In this document: positions 32,751 through 41,625 of the stretch, piece by piece
Position numbering within the stretch: position 1 is the first letter of the stretch
Layout of the letters: the number at the start of each line of letters is the position of its first letter
Assembly: GCF_006538345.1 (NCBI RefSeq)
Contig: NZ_BJKL01000004.1
Coordinates: forward strand, 357,344 to 421,343
Reading direction: 5' to 3'
From: Alteromonas sp. KUL49
Lineage (GTDB): Bacteria > Pseudomonadota > Gammaproteobacteria > Enterobacterales > Alteromonadaceae
Length of the DNA stretch: 64,000 nucleotides
Position numbers and translations under genes: made by a program
Notes under the pieces: model-generated
The model's database searches: none
Told to the model about the DNA's origin: nothing
Seen by the model: only the letters and a program-made list of their open reading frames with translations

Positions 32751-33317
32751 ATGACAGAACGCGAGAAAATGTTAGCAGGGTTACCCTATGACCCTAGAGA
32801 CAAAGTGCTAACGCAAATGCGCAATCAATGTAGAGAATCTCTCGATACATTGAATGCAACCAGCCAATCAGATTTTAAAGCTCGTTCACTCATACTCAAA
32901 AACCTGTTCGGAAAAACGGGGAAACGCTTATATATCGAGTCGTCTTTCAAATGTGACTACGGTCGCAATATAGAGGTTGGAGAAAACTTCTACGCCAATT
33001 TCAACGTAGTGATTTTGGATGCAGCCAAGGTAACCATAGGCAAAGACTGTATGATTGCGCCGCAAGTAGGCATTTATACAGCTACCCATCCCATCTGCCC
33101 TAAAGAGAGAATTAGCGGTATTGAGTTTGCTAAGCCCATTACCATTGGTGATAACTGCTGGATTGGTGGTATGGCAGTGATAAACCCGGGAGTGACCTTG
33201 GGTGACAATGTTGTTGTTGCATCAGGTGCGGTAGTCACCAAGAGTTTTGGTAGCAATGTGGTAATCGGTGGAAACCCAGCAAGTGTCATAAAGACGATTG
33301 ATACCTCTGGCTCATAA
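32751..33317 (+). CDS. maa: Sugar O-acetyltransferase, Maa/NodL-like (left-handed beta-helix)
   Basis: This 188-residue hexapeptide acetyltransferase has the Maa N-terminal domain (MLAGLPYDPRDKVLTQMRNQ), then hexapeptide turns (GRNIEVGENFYANFN, VTIGKDCMIAPQVGIYTATHP with the catalytic His, ITIGDNCWIGGMAVINPGV). It transfers acetyl from acetyl-CoA to a sugar such as maltose or glucose; the exact substrate is unknown. TTG ten codons upstream lies inside the preceding hairpin, so ATG at 32751 is preferred, although no good ribosome site is visible. Confidence 0.88.
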   Translation: MTEREKMLAGLPYDPRDKVLTQMRNQCRESLDTLNATSQSDFKARSLILKNLFGKTGKRLYIESSFKCDYGRNIEVGENFYANFNVVILDAAKVTIGKDCMIAPQVGIYTATHPICPKERISGIEFAKPITIGDNCWIGGMAVINPGVTLGDNVVVASGAVVTKSFGSNVVIGGNPASVIKTIDTSGS

Positions 33318-33386
33318 TTGTTTGGTTTATCTGGTTATCATTTTGGCGTAAAGTTTAGGAACTTTCCCTAAGTTTAAAGGCACTCT

Positions 33387-34151
33387 ATGCTCAACTGGCT
33401 ATTTGTGGCATTGCTCACTGTATCAATGCATGCATATGGACATTCAGCACTAAGCCTTAATGCGCCTTCGGATAATCTAACTCTGGCCGCCACAGAATGG
33501 TGCCCGTACGTTTGCAAAAACGAACAAAAGAAGGGATTTGTCTCAGATTACATAACTGAGCTCTTCAGACATTACGGCATTTCTGTTGATGTAGTGGTGT
33601 TACCCTGGTCCAGGGCTATTTTTTCAGCAAGACAAGGAAAGTATGATGGCTTGCTTACCGCAGTTCACTCTGAAGCCCCTGAATTTATTTTTAGCTCAGT
33701 AGCTACAGGCAGCTATCAAATGTGTTTTTTCGGTAAACCCGGCCTCGAATTTAACTATAACAACCGCAGCGCTCTGCAAGGCAAGATACTTGGTGTAATT
33801 CACGATTATGGTTACGGGGCGCCCATTGATAGCATCCTTGAAGCGCCTTTAGATGGAGAGACTATCTACCCGATAACCAGTTCTGATGCATTGCATCAAT
33901 TAATCGAAATGACGAAGCTAGGACGAATAGACTTATTTATTGAAGATAGAATGGTGGTTGCCAGTATGCTGCGCGAACAACCTGAAAAAGCACAACTCAC
34001 CAGATACAGCTGCTTTAAAGAAATTCCATTTTTTACCGCAATTTCGCCACAAAACACGAGCGGCAAAGCGTGGCAAGAATTTCTAACGCAGGCGCTCAAC
34101 TCAGAATTCGCGAAGAACCTTTACCACCAAGCCAAGTCACGCTATCAATAG
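33387..34151 (+). CDS. Periplasmic solute-binding protein, amino-acid family 3-like
   Basis: It has a signal peptide (MLNWLFVALLTVSMHAYG) and a bacterial extracellular solute-binding family 3 domain: LTLAATEWCPYVCKNEQKKG, FVSDYITELFRHYGISVDV, RQGKYDGLLTAVHSEAPEF, LGRIDLFIEDRMV. No ABC permease or ATPase lies nearby, a common situation in Alteromonadales where such proteins act as orphan binding or sensing proteins. Two Cys in EWCPYVCK may form a disulfide. The ligand is unknown. It is convergent with rluB across a perfect inverted repeat. Confidence 0.82.
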   Translation: MLNWLFVALLTVSMHAYGHSALSLNAPSDNLTLAATEWCPYVCKNEQKKGFVSDYITELFRHYGISVDVVVLPWSRAIFSARQGKYDGLLTAVHSEAPEFIFSSVATGSYQMCFFGKPGLEFNYNNRSALQGKILGVIHDYGYGAPIDSILEAPLDGETIYPITSSDALHQLIEMTKLGRIDLFIEDRMVVASMLREQPEKAQLTRYSCFKEIPFFTAISPQNTSGKAWQEFLTQALNSEFAKNLYHQAKSRYQ

Positions 34152-34165
34152 TTACATCTAGCAGA

Positions 34166-34193
34166 GCTGTAATGCCCAATCACACATTACAGC
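34166..34193. terminator. Convergent-gene hairpin between the binding protein and rluB
   Basis: GCTGTAATG (34166-34174) and CATTACAGC (34185-34193) form a perfect 9-bp stem with a 10-base loop, in the middle of the 57-base convergent gap. No strong T-run follows on either side. Confidence 0.55.
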
Positions 34194-34208
34194 GTTCATA
34201 CTCGACCT

Positions 34209-35132
34209 CTATCGCGTGCGACTGCCACCCCGACGTTTTTTATTCGTCTCTGTTTTTGGTGTTCCTTTTTGAACGCCCTTCTCTTTGCGCACTTTGTGCT
34301 TTTTAACAGAACGGCGCATTCGACTTAATCGTGTATGATCGAGCTTGTTCTGTCGGGCATCGATCATCGTTTCCGTTTCATCAGCAAGCTGAACGTGGTT
34401 TCTCAGCGCATTGACTGACGCCAAATCCAACTCAACCCATGCACCTTGAGGTAAACGCTTTTGTAGCTCAATAGGGCCGTATTTTACGCGAATTAGACGG
34501 CTAACTTGCGCACCTTGAGATTCCCACAGTCGACGTACTTCTCGGTTACGCCCTTCCTTCAGCGTCACGTTGAACCAGCGGTTCATGCTGTCTTCTTCAT
34601 TACCCGGCGTTACGGGGCGCCCTTGAATACTGGTAAATTTAGCTTCACCGTCATCAAGGGTGACACCTTTTTGTAAGGTATTAAGTGTTTGTTGTGTGAC
34701 CTCTCCGAATACGCGAACGGCATATTCACGAATCACTTCACATTTTGGGTGCATCAGGCGATTGGCAAGCTCGCCATCATTGGTAAACAACAGCAAGCCA
34801 CTGGTGTTCATATCTAGGCGCCCTACCGTGATCCATCGACCCACACGAATATTGGGCAAACGGTCAAACACCGTATCTCTTCCTTCAGGGTCGTGCCTAC
34901 TGCACAATTCACCCTCAGGTTTGTTGTACATAAGTACACGACATACTGGTTTCTCAGCTTGGCGAGAAACTATATGGCCATCTACGCGAATTTGCGCGCT
35001 GGCGTCGACTCTGTCTCCCAATGTAGCGACGGTACCATTTACCGATACTCTCCCCTCATCAATCCATCGTTCCATTTCTCGTCGCGAGCCTAGTCCATGA
35101 TTAGCTAGTACTTTCTGCAACTTTTCAGTCAT
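34209..35132 (-). CDS. rluB: 23S rRNA pseudouridine(2605) synthase RluB
   Basis: This RsuA/RluB/E/F-family enzyme makes pseudouridine in 23S rRNA helix 89-91. An S4 RNA-binding domain ([20 protein letters not shown]) precedes the catalytic domain with Asp in [18 protein letters not shown] basic C-terminal tail ([18 protein letters not shown]) is typical of RluB. ATG at 35132 matches the E. coli MSEKLQK start and overlaps scpB by 8 bases (ATGACTGA); a GTG four codons upstream is less likely. The scpA-scpB-rluB order is conserved. Confidence 0.93.
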   Translation of the reverse strand: MTEKLQKVLANHGLGSRREMERWIDEGRVSVNGTVATLGDRVDASAQIRVDGHIVSRQAEKPVCRVLMYNKPEGELCSRHDPEGRDTVFDRLPNIRVGRWITVGRLDMNTSGLLLFTNDGELANRLMHPKCEVIREYAVRVFGEVTQQTLNTLQKGVTLDDGEAKFTSIQGRPVTPGNEEDSMNRWFNVTLKEGRNREVRRLWESQGAQVSRLIRVKYGPIELQKRLPQGAWVELDLASVNALRNHVQLADETETMIDARQNKLDHTRLSRMRRSVKKHKVRKEKGVQKGTPKTETNKKRRGGSRTR

Positions 35133-35769
35133 TAACGTGTTCACTCTCGTTTTGCTTATTTACGGTCGCACGGTCTACTTCTTCAGACGGTGCCTCTTTT
35201 ACTACCTTTAGCGAATCACTGTCTTGCTGCGCAGCCATGTCGGCAAACGCGTCTGCACTTGGTAAGGCATCCAGTGACGGTAACGAAAAGTAGTCTAAAA
35301 ACGCTCTGGTTGTTGCATAAAGTGCAGGCCTTCCAGGCACTTCTTTATGACCAACAATTTTTATCCATTCGCGTTCCGACAAGGTTTTAATAATATTACT
35401 GCTTACCGCTACACCGCGAACCTGCTCAATCTCGCCACGGGTTATGGGCTGCCGATAAGCAATTAGCGCCAATGTCTCCAACATAGCTCTGGAATAACGG
35501 GGGGCAGTCTCCTGCCACAATCGACTAATCCATGGGCTCAATGCATCGAGCGATTGAAAACGAAAACCACTGGCAACTTCAACCAATTGTATGCCTCGTG
35601 GTTGATAGTCTATTTTCAATTCATTAATTACAGCAGATAAAGTGCGATCTGCTATTGCAAATTCGCTGAGAACGGTATCTCTTAAATGCTGGCGGCTAAT
35701 CGGTTTGTCTGCAACAAATATGGCGGCTTCCACCAGTTGTTTGAGCTGCGTTTTATTAATTTTCTTCAT
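35125..35769 (-). CDS. scpB: Segregation and condensation protein B
   Basis: This 214-residue winged-helix partner of ScpA in the Smc-ScpAB condensin has [21 protein letters not shown] and the conserved [28 protein letters not shown] region. The C-terminal tail is polar and variable. The gene overlaps both scpA (14 bases) and rluB (8 bases), implying translational coupling in one operon. Confidence 0.95.
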   Translation of the reverse strand: MKKINKTQLKQLVEAAIFVADKPISRQHLRDTVLSEFAIADRTLSAVINELKIDYQPRGIQLVEVASGFRFQSLDALSPWISRLWQETAPRYSRAMLETLALIAYRQPITRGEIEQVRGVAVSSNIIKTLSEREWIKIVGHKEVPGRPALYATTRAFLDYFSLPSLDALPSADAFADMAAQQDSDSLKVVKEAPSEEVDRATVNKQNESEHVND

Positions 35770-36583
35770 CGTCGCCCAATTTTACATGAATTCGCGCGTA
35801 AGGGCCTGCCTGAACGCAAAAAATAAGCTGCTCTTTTACCAATTCTAAAATTGCGAGGAATGACACCACCACACCCGCTTTACCCTCTTCCACGGTAAAC
35901 AAGGACTCTAGGGGGGTGTACGCTTGAGTAGTGAGCTGCTCTAAAATCATAGACATGCGCTCTCTTGTGCTCAGAGCTTCTCGTTCAATTGTGTGATGTT
36001 CGAATGCCGCGGCGCGCTGCATAGCACTGCTAAATGCCAAAACTAGCTCTTGCATCGACACATCAGGCTCTACGCGAAGAGGAGTGACTTCGTCACTCAC
36101 TTTCGCTTTCGCTCTGAACAGATCTCTCTCCATGCGGGGTTGCAAATCAAGACTTTCCGCGGCCTCTTTCACCAATTCGTATTCCTTCAATCGACGAATC
36201 AATTCAGCTCGGGGATCTTCTTCTTCCTCACTATCATCACTCCGTTTGGGCAACAATAATCGAGATTTAATCTCTGCCAAAATTGCAGCCATCAAGAGGT
36301 ATTCTGCCGCCAATTCCAGTTTAAGTGTTTTCATTACCTCAACGTAAGACATGTATTGTTTGGTGATATCTGCCACGGGCAAGGTAGTAATATCAAATTT
36401 CTGTTTGCGGATAAGGTACAGAAGCAAGTCTAACGGCCCCTCGAAGGTTTCTAATATCACCTCCAGAGCATCAGGCGGAATAAACAGGTCTTCGGGCTTC
36501 TCGATGAGCGCCTCACCGTTGATAAAAGCCAACGGTAAGGGCTGTTGAATAGGCGTAGATGGCGGATTGGCGGGACTATTCAC
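35756..36583 (-). CDS. scpA: Segregation and condensation protein A
   Basis: This is the 275-residue kleisin subunit of the bacterial condensin. The N-terminal EVILETFEGPLDLLLYLIRK, ITKQYMSYVEVMKTLKLELA and AAILAEIKSRLLLPK are diagnostic, and the C-terminal winged helix (VVSFLAILELVKEQLIFCVQ) binds Smc. It has an unconserved N-terminal extension of about 35 residues. It follows yciO by 12 bases in the yciO-scpA-scpB-rluB operon. Confidence 0.95.
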   Translation of the reverse strand: MNSPANPPSTPIQQPLPLAFINGEALIEKPEDLFIPPDALEVILETFEGPLDLLLYLIRKQKFDITTLPVADITKQYMSYVEVMKTLKLELAAEYLLMAAILAEIKSRLLLPKRSDDSEEEEDPRAELIRRLKEYELVKEAAESLDLQPRMERDLFRAKAKVSDEVTPLRVEPDVSMQELVLAFSSAMQRAAAFEHHTIEREALSTRERMSMILEQLTTQAYTPLESLFTVEEGKAGVVVSFLAILELVKEQLIFCVQAGPYARIHVKLGDDEEN

Positions 36584-36595
36584 ATTATTCCTTTG

Positions 36596-37216
36596 TTACT
36601 CGAAGGGAGACACATCGCCAGCGCCCTGACGAATGATAGTGACATCTCCCTCTGACAAATCGATGACAGTGGTAGGTTGTTCGCCCAAATATCCACCGTG
36701 AATAATCAAATCCACTTGTTTCTCAAGGTTGTCGCGAATGATATCTGGGTCTGACTCTGCTACATCACTGTCAGGAAGTATTAATGATGTCGACATCAAA
36801 GGCTCACCCAGCGTTTCTAGTAACATTAGGGCTATCTTATTGTCTGGCACGCGAAGACCGATGGTCTTACGCTTGGGATTTTGCAGTCGCTTAGGAACTT
36901 CCCGCGTGGCTTTGAGCACAAAAGTATAAGCGCCGGGCGTATTGTTCTTAATTTGCCTAAATGCCGTATTGTCCACTTTTGCGTAAATAGACAGCTCAGA
37001 CATATCTCGGCACATCAAGGTAAAATTGTGATCCTTGTCTATTTTGCGCACTTGGCAAAGTCGATCCAAGGCTTTTTTATCTTCCATCTGACAACCAATG
37101 GCGTAACCCGAATCTGTGGGATAGACCACAACCGCGCCCTGACGAATCATGTCACACGCTTGATTTAACAAGCGCTGCTGAGGATTATCGGGGTGAACGT
37201 AGAAAAACTGACTCAT
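36596..37216 (-). CDS. yciO: YciO/Sua5/YrdC-family protein
   Basis: This 206-residue protein has the YrdC/Sua5 fold: GAVVVYPTDSGYAIGCQ, DHNFTLMCRDMSELS, GAYTFVLKAT, KTIGLRVPDN and PLMSTSLILP. YciO proteins are paralogues of TsaC with an RNA-binding, threonylcarbamoyl-AMP-type active site and a less certain role. ATG at 37216 has GAGGAA upstream; an earlier start 22 codons upstream lies inside the preceding gene. The start overlaps the rnmA stop codon (ATGA). Confidence 0.9.
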   Translation of the reverse strand: MSQFFYVHPDNPQQRLLNQACDMIRQGAVVVYPTDSGYAIGCQMEDKKALDRLCQVRKIDKDHNFTLMCRDMSELSIYAKVDNTAFRQIKNNTPGAYTFVLKATREVPKRLQNPKRKTIGLRVPDNKIALMLLETLGEPLMSTSLILPDSDVAESDPDIIRDNLEKQVDLIIHGGYLGEQPTTVIDLSEGDVTIIRQGAGDVSPFE

Positions 37217-37446
37217 TGCATTTCCTCGCCTTGTGCTGAGTAAGGCACTTTGTTTTGCTCTAGTATGGCCCAATTGTGCCATACCGGCGTAAGCTCACTG
37301 TTAATACCTAGTTTACGCCCAAGTTCGGTCCATCGCGAAGGAAAATGAAAATCTGAGCCCGCAGAGGCGAGCAAATTATGTGTACTGACGAGTTCGTTGA
37401 TAAGGCCCTGCTTGTCCTTACTCATTCCGGGAAACGCACTTTCCAT
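37213..37446 (-). CDS. rnmA: RNase AM (YciV/TrpH, PHP domain), C-terminal part; frame broken
   Basis: It continues the PHP-domain protein below in another frame: GGDAMESAFPGMSKDKQG, LLASAGSDFHFPSRWTELGR is the conserved C-terminal metal-binding segment (SDFH). The frame can be rejoined if one T is removed from the TTTT run near 37468-37475 (minus strand), giving AHLGFHGGDAMES, close to E. coli YciV. The stop codon overlaps the yciO start. Confidence 0.8.
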   Translation of the reverse strand: MESAFPGMSKDKQGLINELVSTHNLLASAGSDFHFPSRWTELGRKLGINSELTPVWHNWAILEQNKVPYSAQGEEMQ

Positions 37447-38107
37447 GGCGTCGCCTCCATGAAAACCTAAAATGTGCCACCAACCTACGCAACCACTTTG
37501 CGGTCATGTCATAATGCGCAGGGTGTGCCAAAACCGCCTGCCCACCTGCATCATGTATCCACTGAATCGCTTCTTCAATCGATGGCCATTGGGCTTTTAC
37601 CGCAGCGCGTTTTCCTTTGCCTAAGTATTTTTTAAACACCGCTTCCATGGACGCTACGCCATAGTTGTTCACTAAGACTCTAGCGAAATGCGCTCGGGTA
37701 ACCTGTCCTTGCCCCGCGAGTTTAAGCGCTCTTTCTAACGTACCTTCAAAACCACATTTAGCGAGTTTATCTGCAATGGTTTGCGCTCGTTGTAGCCTCG
37801 TTTCCGCTTGTGTCGCTAATCGAGATAGAAATTGAGGATCGTGCCTATCCACGTTCAACCCAACAATATGAATATCAAAGCCATGCCATAAGGTAGAAAT
37901 TTCCACACCATCAATGATGGTCATGGGTCGTTTTTGCGCTTTTTGAGTGAGATGCGCCTCCTCTAACCCAGCAACCGTATCATGGTCGGTAATGGCTAAT
38001 ACATCCACTTGCATTGTGTGCGCACGAAGCACCAATGCTTCGGGAGAGAGGTGGCCATCAGAGAAATTCGTATGGCTATGTAGATCGATTTTCAATGTCT
38101 TATGCAA
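37418..38107 (-). CDS. rnmA: RNase AM (YciV/TrpH, PHP domain), N-terminal part; frame broken
   Basis: This is the N-terminal PHP phosphoesterase region: IDLHSHTNFSDGHLSP and ITDHDTVAGLEEA supply His/Asp metal ligands, then IIDGVEIST, HIVGLNVD, TRAHFARVLVNNYGV and AVLAHPAHYDMTAKWLRRLV. RnmA is a 5'-3' exoribonuclease that matures 5S/23S rRNA ends. The last 15 residues (RFSWRRRHGKC) are out of frame and the true C-terminus lies in the neighbouring frame. It is divergent from the trp operon, as in many gammaproteobacteria. Confidence 0.85.
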   Translation of the reverse strand: MHKTLKIDLHSHTNFSDGHLSPEALVLRAHTMQVDVLAITDHDTVAGLEEAHLTQKAQKRPMTIIDGVEISTLWHGFDIHIVGLNVDRHDPQFLSRLATQAETRLQRAQTIADKLAKCGFEGTLERALKLAGQGQVTRAHFARVLVNNYGVASMEAVFKKYLGKGKRAAVKAQWPSIEEAIQWIHDAGGQAVLAHPAHYDMTAKWLRRLVAHFRFSWRRRHGKCVSRNE

Positions 38108-38115
38108 TTATTAAG

Positions 38116-38150
38116 TTGACACAAAGTCAAATTTGTTTTCTTCTATAGGG
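38116..38150 (+). promoter_or_regulatory. Putative trp promoter/operator region
   Basis: TTGACA (38116-38121) is a perfect -35 hexamer and the left half of a palindrome TTGAC-ACAAA-GTCAA (38116-38130). A TATAGG/TCTATA element lies near 38142-38149, at a spacing longer than ideal. No clear TrpR operator was recognised. The region is shared with the divergent rnmA start at 38107. Confidence 0.35.
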
Positions 38151-38214
38151 GCAAAGTATACGGACTAACCACTTCGATGCCTATCGAAGATTCTATACAG
38201 ACAGAGATTTTTTC

Positions 38215-38280
38215 ATGCAACAAAGTAAATTTGCGGTCGTAATCGCATCAACAGCTTGGTGGTGGCACTTCCTGAATTAA
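38215..38280 (+). CDS. trpL: trp operon leader peptide
   Basis: This is a 21-residue reading frame starting ATG at 38215 and ending TAA at 38280. It contains three consecutive Trp codons (38257-38265) in the context ASTAWWWHFLN. It is followed by mutually exclusive hairpins and precedes trpE, so it is the ribosome-sensing leader peptide of classical transcription attenuation. Confidence 0.92.
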   Translation: MQQSKFAVVIASTAWWWHFLN

Positions 38281-38348
38281 CGGGCGGTGTGCACGTGAGT
38301 GCATGAAACAAAACACAAGAGGCCCGTTTTTAAACGGGCCTTTTTTTT
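38279..38348 (+). terminator. trp attenuator (antiterminator and terminator)
   Basis: Terminator: GGCCCGTT (38321-38328) pairs with AACGGGCC (38333-38340), loop TTTA, followed by eight T's (38341-38348). Antiterminator: AACGGGC (38279-38285), overlapping the leader stop codon, can pair with GCCCGTT (38322-38328) of the terminator stem. A small hairpin TGCAC-GTGA-GTGCA (38290-38303) lies between. When ribosomes stall on the Trp codons the antiterminator should form and trpE be transcribed. Confidence 0.9.
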
Positions 38349-38377
38349 ATCTTTTTTGCAAACGGAGAAGCGCAAAA

Positions 38378-39004
38378 ATGAGCTTAGCAGAGCTGGGAAC
38401 GGTTCCCGGAAAAGTCGAAACCATAGAACAAGTAGGCAACTACATTGACGACCCACTGGCGGCGTTTGCACACTTGTGCAAAGACAGCCCCAACTCACTG
38501 TTGTTGGAATCGGCAGAAATAGATTCAAAAGATGATTTACAAAGCTTATTACTGGTAGATGCGGCACTTCGAATGGAGTGCAACGGCAATAAGGTGTCTA
38601 TCAAAGCACTTACCGAAAATGGCGCTTCTCTATTGCCTCTGTTTAAAACCCAATGTCCAACGGGCATTAGTGTTGAAGAAACTTACGATGGTGTTGAGTT
38701 AGTGTGTGAAGCCGCTGATCTCTCCCTTGACGAAGACAGTCGTTTAAAAGCCGCCAGCGTAATGGAAGCGCTGCGAGTTATCATCAATTCTGTAGCACCT
38801 ATTCGTCAACATCCACATGCATTGTTCTTAGGCGGCGTATTTGCCTACGATTTGCTCGCCGGTTTTGAATCACTGCCTGACGTAGGTGAAGGCGACAACG
38901 ATTGCCCAGACTTTGTTTTTTACCTCGCTGAGACTTTACTCACAGTTGATCATCAAACCAAGAAACTCACCTCATCGGCAGCGTTTTCAGTGGGCCAAAT
39001 GTAG
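38378..39004 (+). CDS. trpE: Anthranilate synthase component I, N-terminal part; frame broken
   Basis: This is the first 208 residues of TrpE, including the Trp-feedback region [18 protein letters not shown] and the conserved [14 protein letters not shown]. The frame is lost at GGG (38992-38994): a fourth G would give [15 protein letters not shown] and join the catalytic part. ATG at 38378 with CGGAGAAG upstream is the start; an earlier frame start lies inside the attenuator and is rejected. Because the rest of the operon is intact, a sequence error is likely. TrpE makes anthranilate from chorismate with TrpG. Confidence 0.85.
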   Translation: MSLAELGTVPGKVETIEQVGNYIDDPLAAFAHLCKDSPNSLLLESAEIDSKDDLQSLLLVDAALRMECNGNKVSIKALTENGASLLPLFKTQCPTGISVEETYDGVELVCEAADLSLDEDSRLKAASVMEALRVIINSVAPIRQHPHALFLGGVFAYDLLAGFESLPDVGEGDNDCPDFVFYLAETLLTVDHQTKKLTSSAAFSVGQM

Positions 39005-39975
39005 CACAGCAATATTTTGCATTAAGCCAACGCCTGGAAGCTATTCAACAGCTATTGAAAACAACGCCAGCAATGCCCGAATTGGTACTCAACAAAGCGG
39101 GCAAATCTAGCTCGGCGTTGACAGTGAACAAAGATGACGAAACATACTGTAATGATGTTGTCGCACTGAAATCGAATATTCTTGCAGGTGACATTTTTCA
39201 GGTAGTGCCTTCTCGTACTTTTTCTCTACCGTGTAAATCACCGCTGTTAGCTTACGCCCATCTAAAACAAGATAATCCAAGCCCCTACATGTTTTTTATG
39301 CAAGACCAAAGTTTCTCTATTTTCGGAGCGTCGCCGGAGTCAGCACTAAAGTACGATAGCAGCTCTAATCAGGTTGAGGTATACCCTATTGCAGGTACAC
39401 GTCCTCGTGGTAAGCGAGAAGACGGCACCATTGATTTTGACTTAGATAGTCGCCTTGAGCTCAACCTTCGAGAAGACAACAAGGAAAAAGCCGAACATAT
39501 TATGCTGGTTGACCTAGCAAGAAACGATATTGCTAAAGTGAGTCGACCGGGCAGTAGACACGTCAAAGACTTGTTGAAAGTCGACCGTTACTCACACGTT
39601 ATGCATTTAGTGAGTCGTGTTGTTGGTCAGCTACGAGACGATCTAGACGCACTTCATGCCTACCAAGCCTGCATGAACATGGGCACATTGGTAGGTGCGC
39701 CTAAAGTGAGCGCAGCCACTCTTATTCGCAATGTTGAAAAGCAACGCCGCGGTAGTTATGGCGGTGCGGTGGGCTATCTCAACGGAAATGGTGACATGGA
39801 CACTTGTATTGTCATTCGCTCAGCCTTTGTGAAGAACGACACGGCCTACATTCAAGCGGGTGCTGGTGTGGTGTACGATTCAATCCCACAAGCTGAGGCT
39901 GACGAGACTCGTGCGAAGGCACAAGCAGTGATCAGCGCTGTCAGTGCCGCGATTGCTCAGGAGGAGGCGCTATGA
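38995..39975 (+). CDS. trpE: Anthranilate synthase component I, C-terminal catalytic part
   Basis: This is the chorismate-binding domain of TrpE in the -1 frame relative to the N-terminal part. It contains [75 protein letters not shown] and [15 protein letters not shown]. The open frame can be read from 38995 ([10 protein letters not shown]) with no start codon there; the first ATG is at 39055. It ends with TGA overlapping the trpG start (ATGA). Confidence 0.88.
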   Translation, partial: PNVAQQYFALSQRLEAIQQLLKTTPAMPELVLNKAGKSSSALTVNKDDETYCNDVVALKSNILAGDIFQVVPSRTFSLPCKSPLLAYAHLKQDNPSPYMFFMQDQSFSIFGASPESALKYDSSSNQVEVYPIAGTRPRGKREDGTIDFDLDSRLELNLREDNKEKAEHIMLVDLARNDIAKVSRPGSRHVKDLLKVDRYSHVMHLVSRVVGQLRDDLDALHAYQACMNMGTLVGAPKVSAATLIRNVEKQRRGSYGGAVGYLNGNGDMDTCIVIRSAFVKNDTAYIQAGAGVVYDSIPQAEADETRAKAQAVISAVSAAIAQEEAL

Positions 39976-40601
39976 ACCAGAAAGTGACCGTGTTTTTACT
40001 CGATAATGTGGACTCTTTTACCTACAACCTAGTAGACGAGCTTCGCACCTTAGAATTAGATATCAAGGTATACAGAAATACCGTTCCTGCATCATTATTG
40101 TTTGAAAAAATGTGTGAACAAGAAGCAAAAGGCCCTGTGCTTTTGTTACTTTCACCAGGGCCAGGTAAGCCCAGTGACGCGGGCTGTATGCCGGAGCTTC
40201 TGTCAAAAATTATCGGCCGTTTCCCTGTATTGGGTATTTGCCTTGGTCATCAAGCTATCGTTGAACACTACGGTGGTGTGGTTGAACGTGCCCGCGCAGT
40301 GATGCATGGCAAATCTTCGGCAGTACAACACAGTGGTGAGGCTATGTTTAGCAACTTACCACAACCTTTGCACGTAGCGCGCTATCACTCGTTGGCAGCC
40401 TCGTCGTTGCCAGAGCAGTTAACGGCCTGCGCATATTGCGAAGAAGACGATGAAACGCGCACGGTTATGGCCGTTTACAATCAAGAGCATGCCGTTCTCG
40501 GGTTTCAATTTCATCCGGAGTCTATTCTTACCGCCCAAGGCAGTAAACTCCTAAAGCAAAGTATTGATTATTTAACACAACAAGGAGCGAAACATGTTTG
40601 A
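39972..40601 (+). CDS. trpG: Anthranilate synthase component II (glutamine amidotransferase)
   Basis: This 209-residue class I glutamine amidotransferase supplies ammonia to Trp[34 protein letters not shown], the nucleophile elbow [12 protein letters not shown] (Cys) and the His-Glu pair in [11 protein letters not shown] are all present. It is not fused to TrpD, unlike in E. coli. It overlaps trpE by 4 and trpD by 8 bases. Confidence 0.95.
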   Translation: MNQKVTVFLLDNVDSFTYNLVDELRTLELDIKVYRNTVPASLLFEKMCEQEAKGPVLLLLSPGPGKPSDAGCMPELLSKIIGRFPVLGICLGHQAIVEHYGGVVERARAVMHGKSSAVQHSGEAMFSNLPQPLHVARYHSLAASSLPEQLTACAYCEEDDETRTVMAVYNQEHAVLGFQFHPESILTAQGSKLLKQSIDYLTQQGAKHV

Positions 40602-41625
40602 TGCCAGCCCTTTACTTGAAAAACTGCTTGCTCAAGAGTCATTATCTCAGGCTCAATCCTACGCATTGTTCAACAGTGTCATGCATGGTGAACAATCCGA
40701 AGTCATGCTCGCTTCACTGCTAACCGCACTGAAAATTAAACAAGAGTCACCCAGTGAAATTGCCGGCGCAGCCAGTGCAATGGTGGCTAACGCCCTCCCC
40801 TTTCCAAGTCCAGAGTACGCATTTGCCGATATTGTAGGTACGGGTGGCGACGGTCACAACACCATCAATATCTCTAGTGCGGCTGGCGTTGTAGCAGCAT
40901 CGTGTGGTGTTAAAGTCGCGAAACATGGAAATCGCAGTGTGTCGAGTAAATCTGGCTCGGCCGATTTGTTTCGCCAATTCGGCCTGAAACTCGATATAAC
41001 ACCTGAATTATCACGAAAGTGTTTAGATGAAACAAATTTCACGTTTTTGTTCGCGCCGGTTTATCACGCGGGAATGCGCCATGCAGCCCCCGTCAGAGCT
41101 GCAATGAAGACAAGAACACTATTCAATATACTAGGTCCGCTCGCTAATCCATCAAGTCCCACCCATGGCGTGTTTGGCGTATACTCCCCCGACTTATTGG
41201 AGTCTTACGCACAAACGCTCATGTTACTTGGTCAACATAGAGCAATTATTGTGCATGGTGATGGTTTAGACGAGCTGGCACTCCACGGTGAATCCATTGT
41301 TCTCGATCTAGAACACGGTGACGTGCGTAAACGAACGGTTACTGCCGAAGATTTCGGTTTGCCGAGTTACCCGCTCACTGCCATAAAAGGTGGTGAACCG
41401 GAAGAAAATAAAGCTTTCATTGAAGAGGCATTGTCAGGTAAAGGCGAAGAGGCACACCGTGCTGCCATTGCCATGAATGCAGCTGCACTGATGGTGGTTA
41501 CCGATAAGGCATCTGACTTCAAAGAAGGTACAGAAAAAGCCATGGCGGCAATGAAAGATGGCGCCCCCATGGAAGTATTAAGCAAAGTGGCGAAGTTAAC
41601 CCAGGAGGAATCCACTGATGCCTAA
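40594..41625 (+). CDS. trpD: Anthranilate phosphoribosyltransferase
   Basis: This 343-residue enzyme transfers phosphoribosyl from PRPP to anthranilate. IVGTGGDGHNTINISSAAG is the PRPP-binding glycine loop, KHGNRSVSSKSGSADLF and ILGPLANPSSPTHGVFGVYSP are diagnostic. It overlaps trpG and trpC by 8 bases on each side, so translation is coupled. Confidence 0.96.
   Translation: MFDASPLLEKLLAQESLSQAQSYALFNSVMHGEQSEVMLASLLTALKIKQESPSEIAGAASAMVANALPFPSPEYAFADIVGTGGDGHNTINISSAAGVVAASCGVKVAKHGNRSVSSKSGSADLFRQFGLKLDITPELSRKCLDETNFTFLFAPVYHAGMRHAAPVRAAMKTRTLFNILGPLANPSSPTHGVFGVYSPDLLESYAQTLMLLGQHRAIIVHGDGLDELALHGESIVLDLEHGDVRKRTVTAEDFGLPSYPLTAIKGGEPEENKAFIEEALSGKGEEAHRAAIAMNAAALMVVTDKASDFKEGTEKAMAAMKDGAPMEVLSKVAKLTQEESTDA

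Noticed and set aside
38303..38377. Longer N-terminus for trpE
   Set aside because: It would lie inside the attenuator terminator; ATG at 38378 has a good ribosome site.
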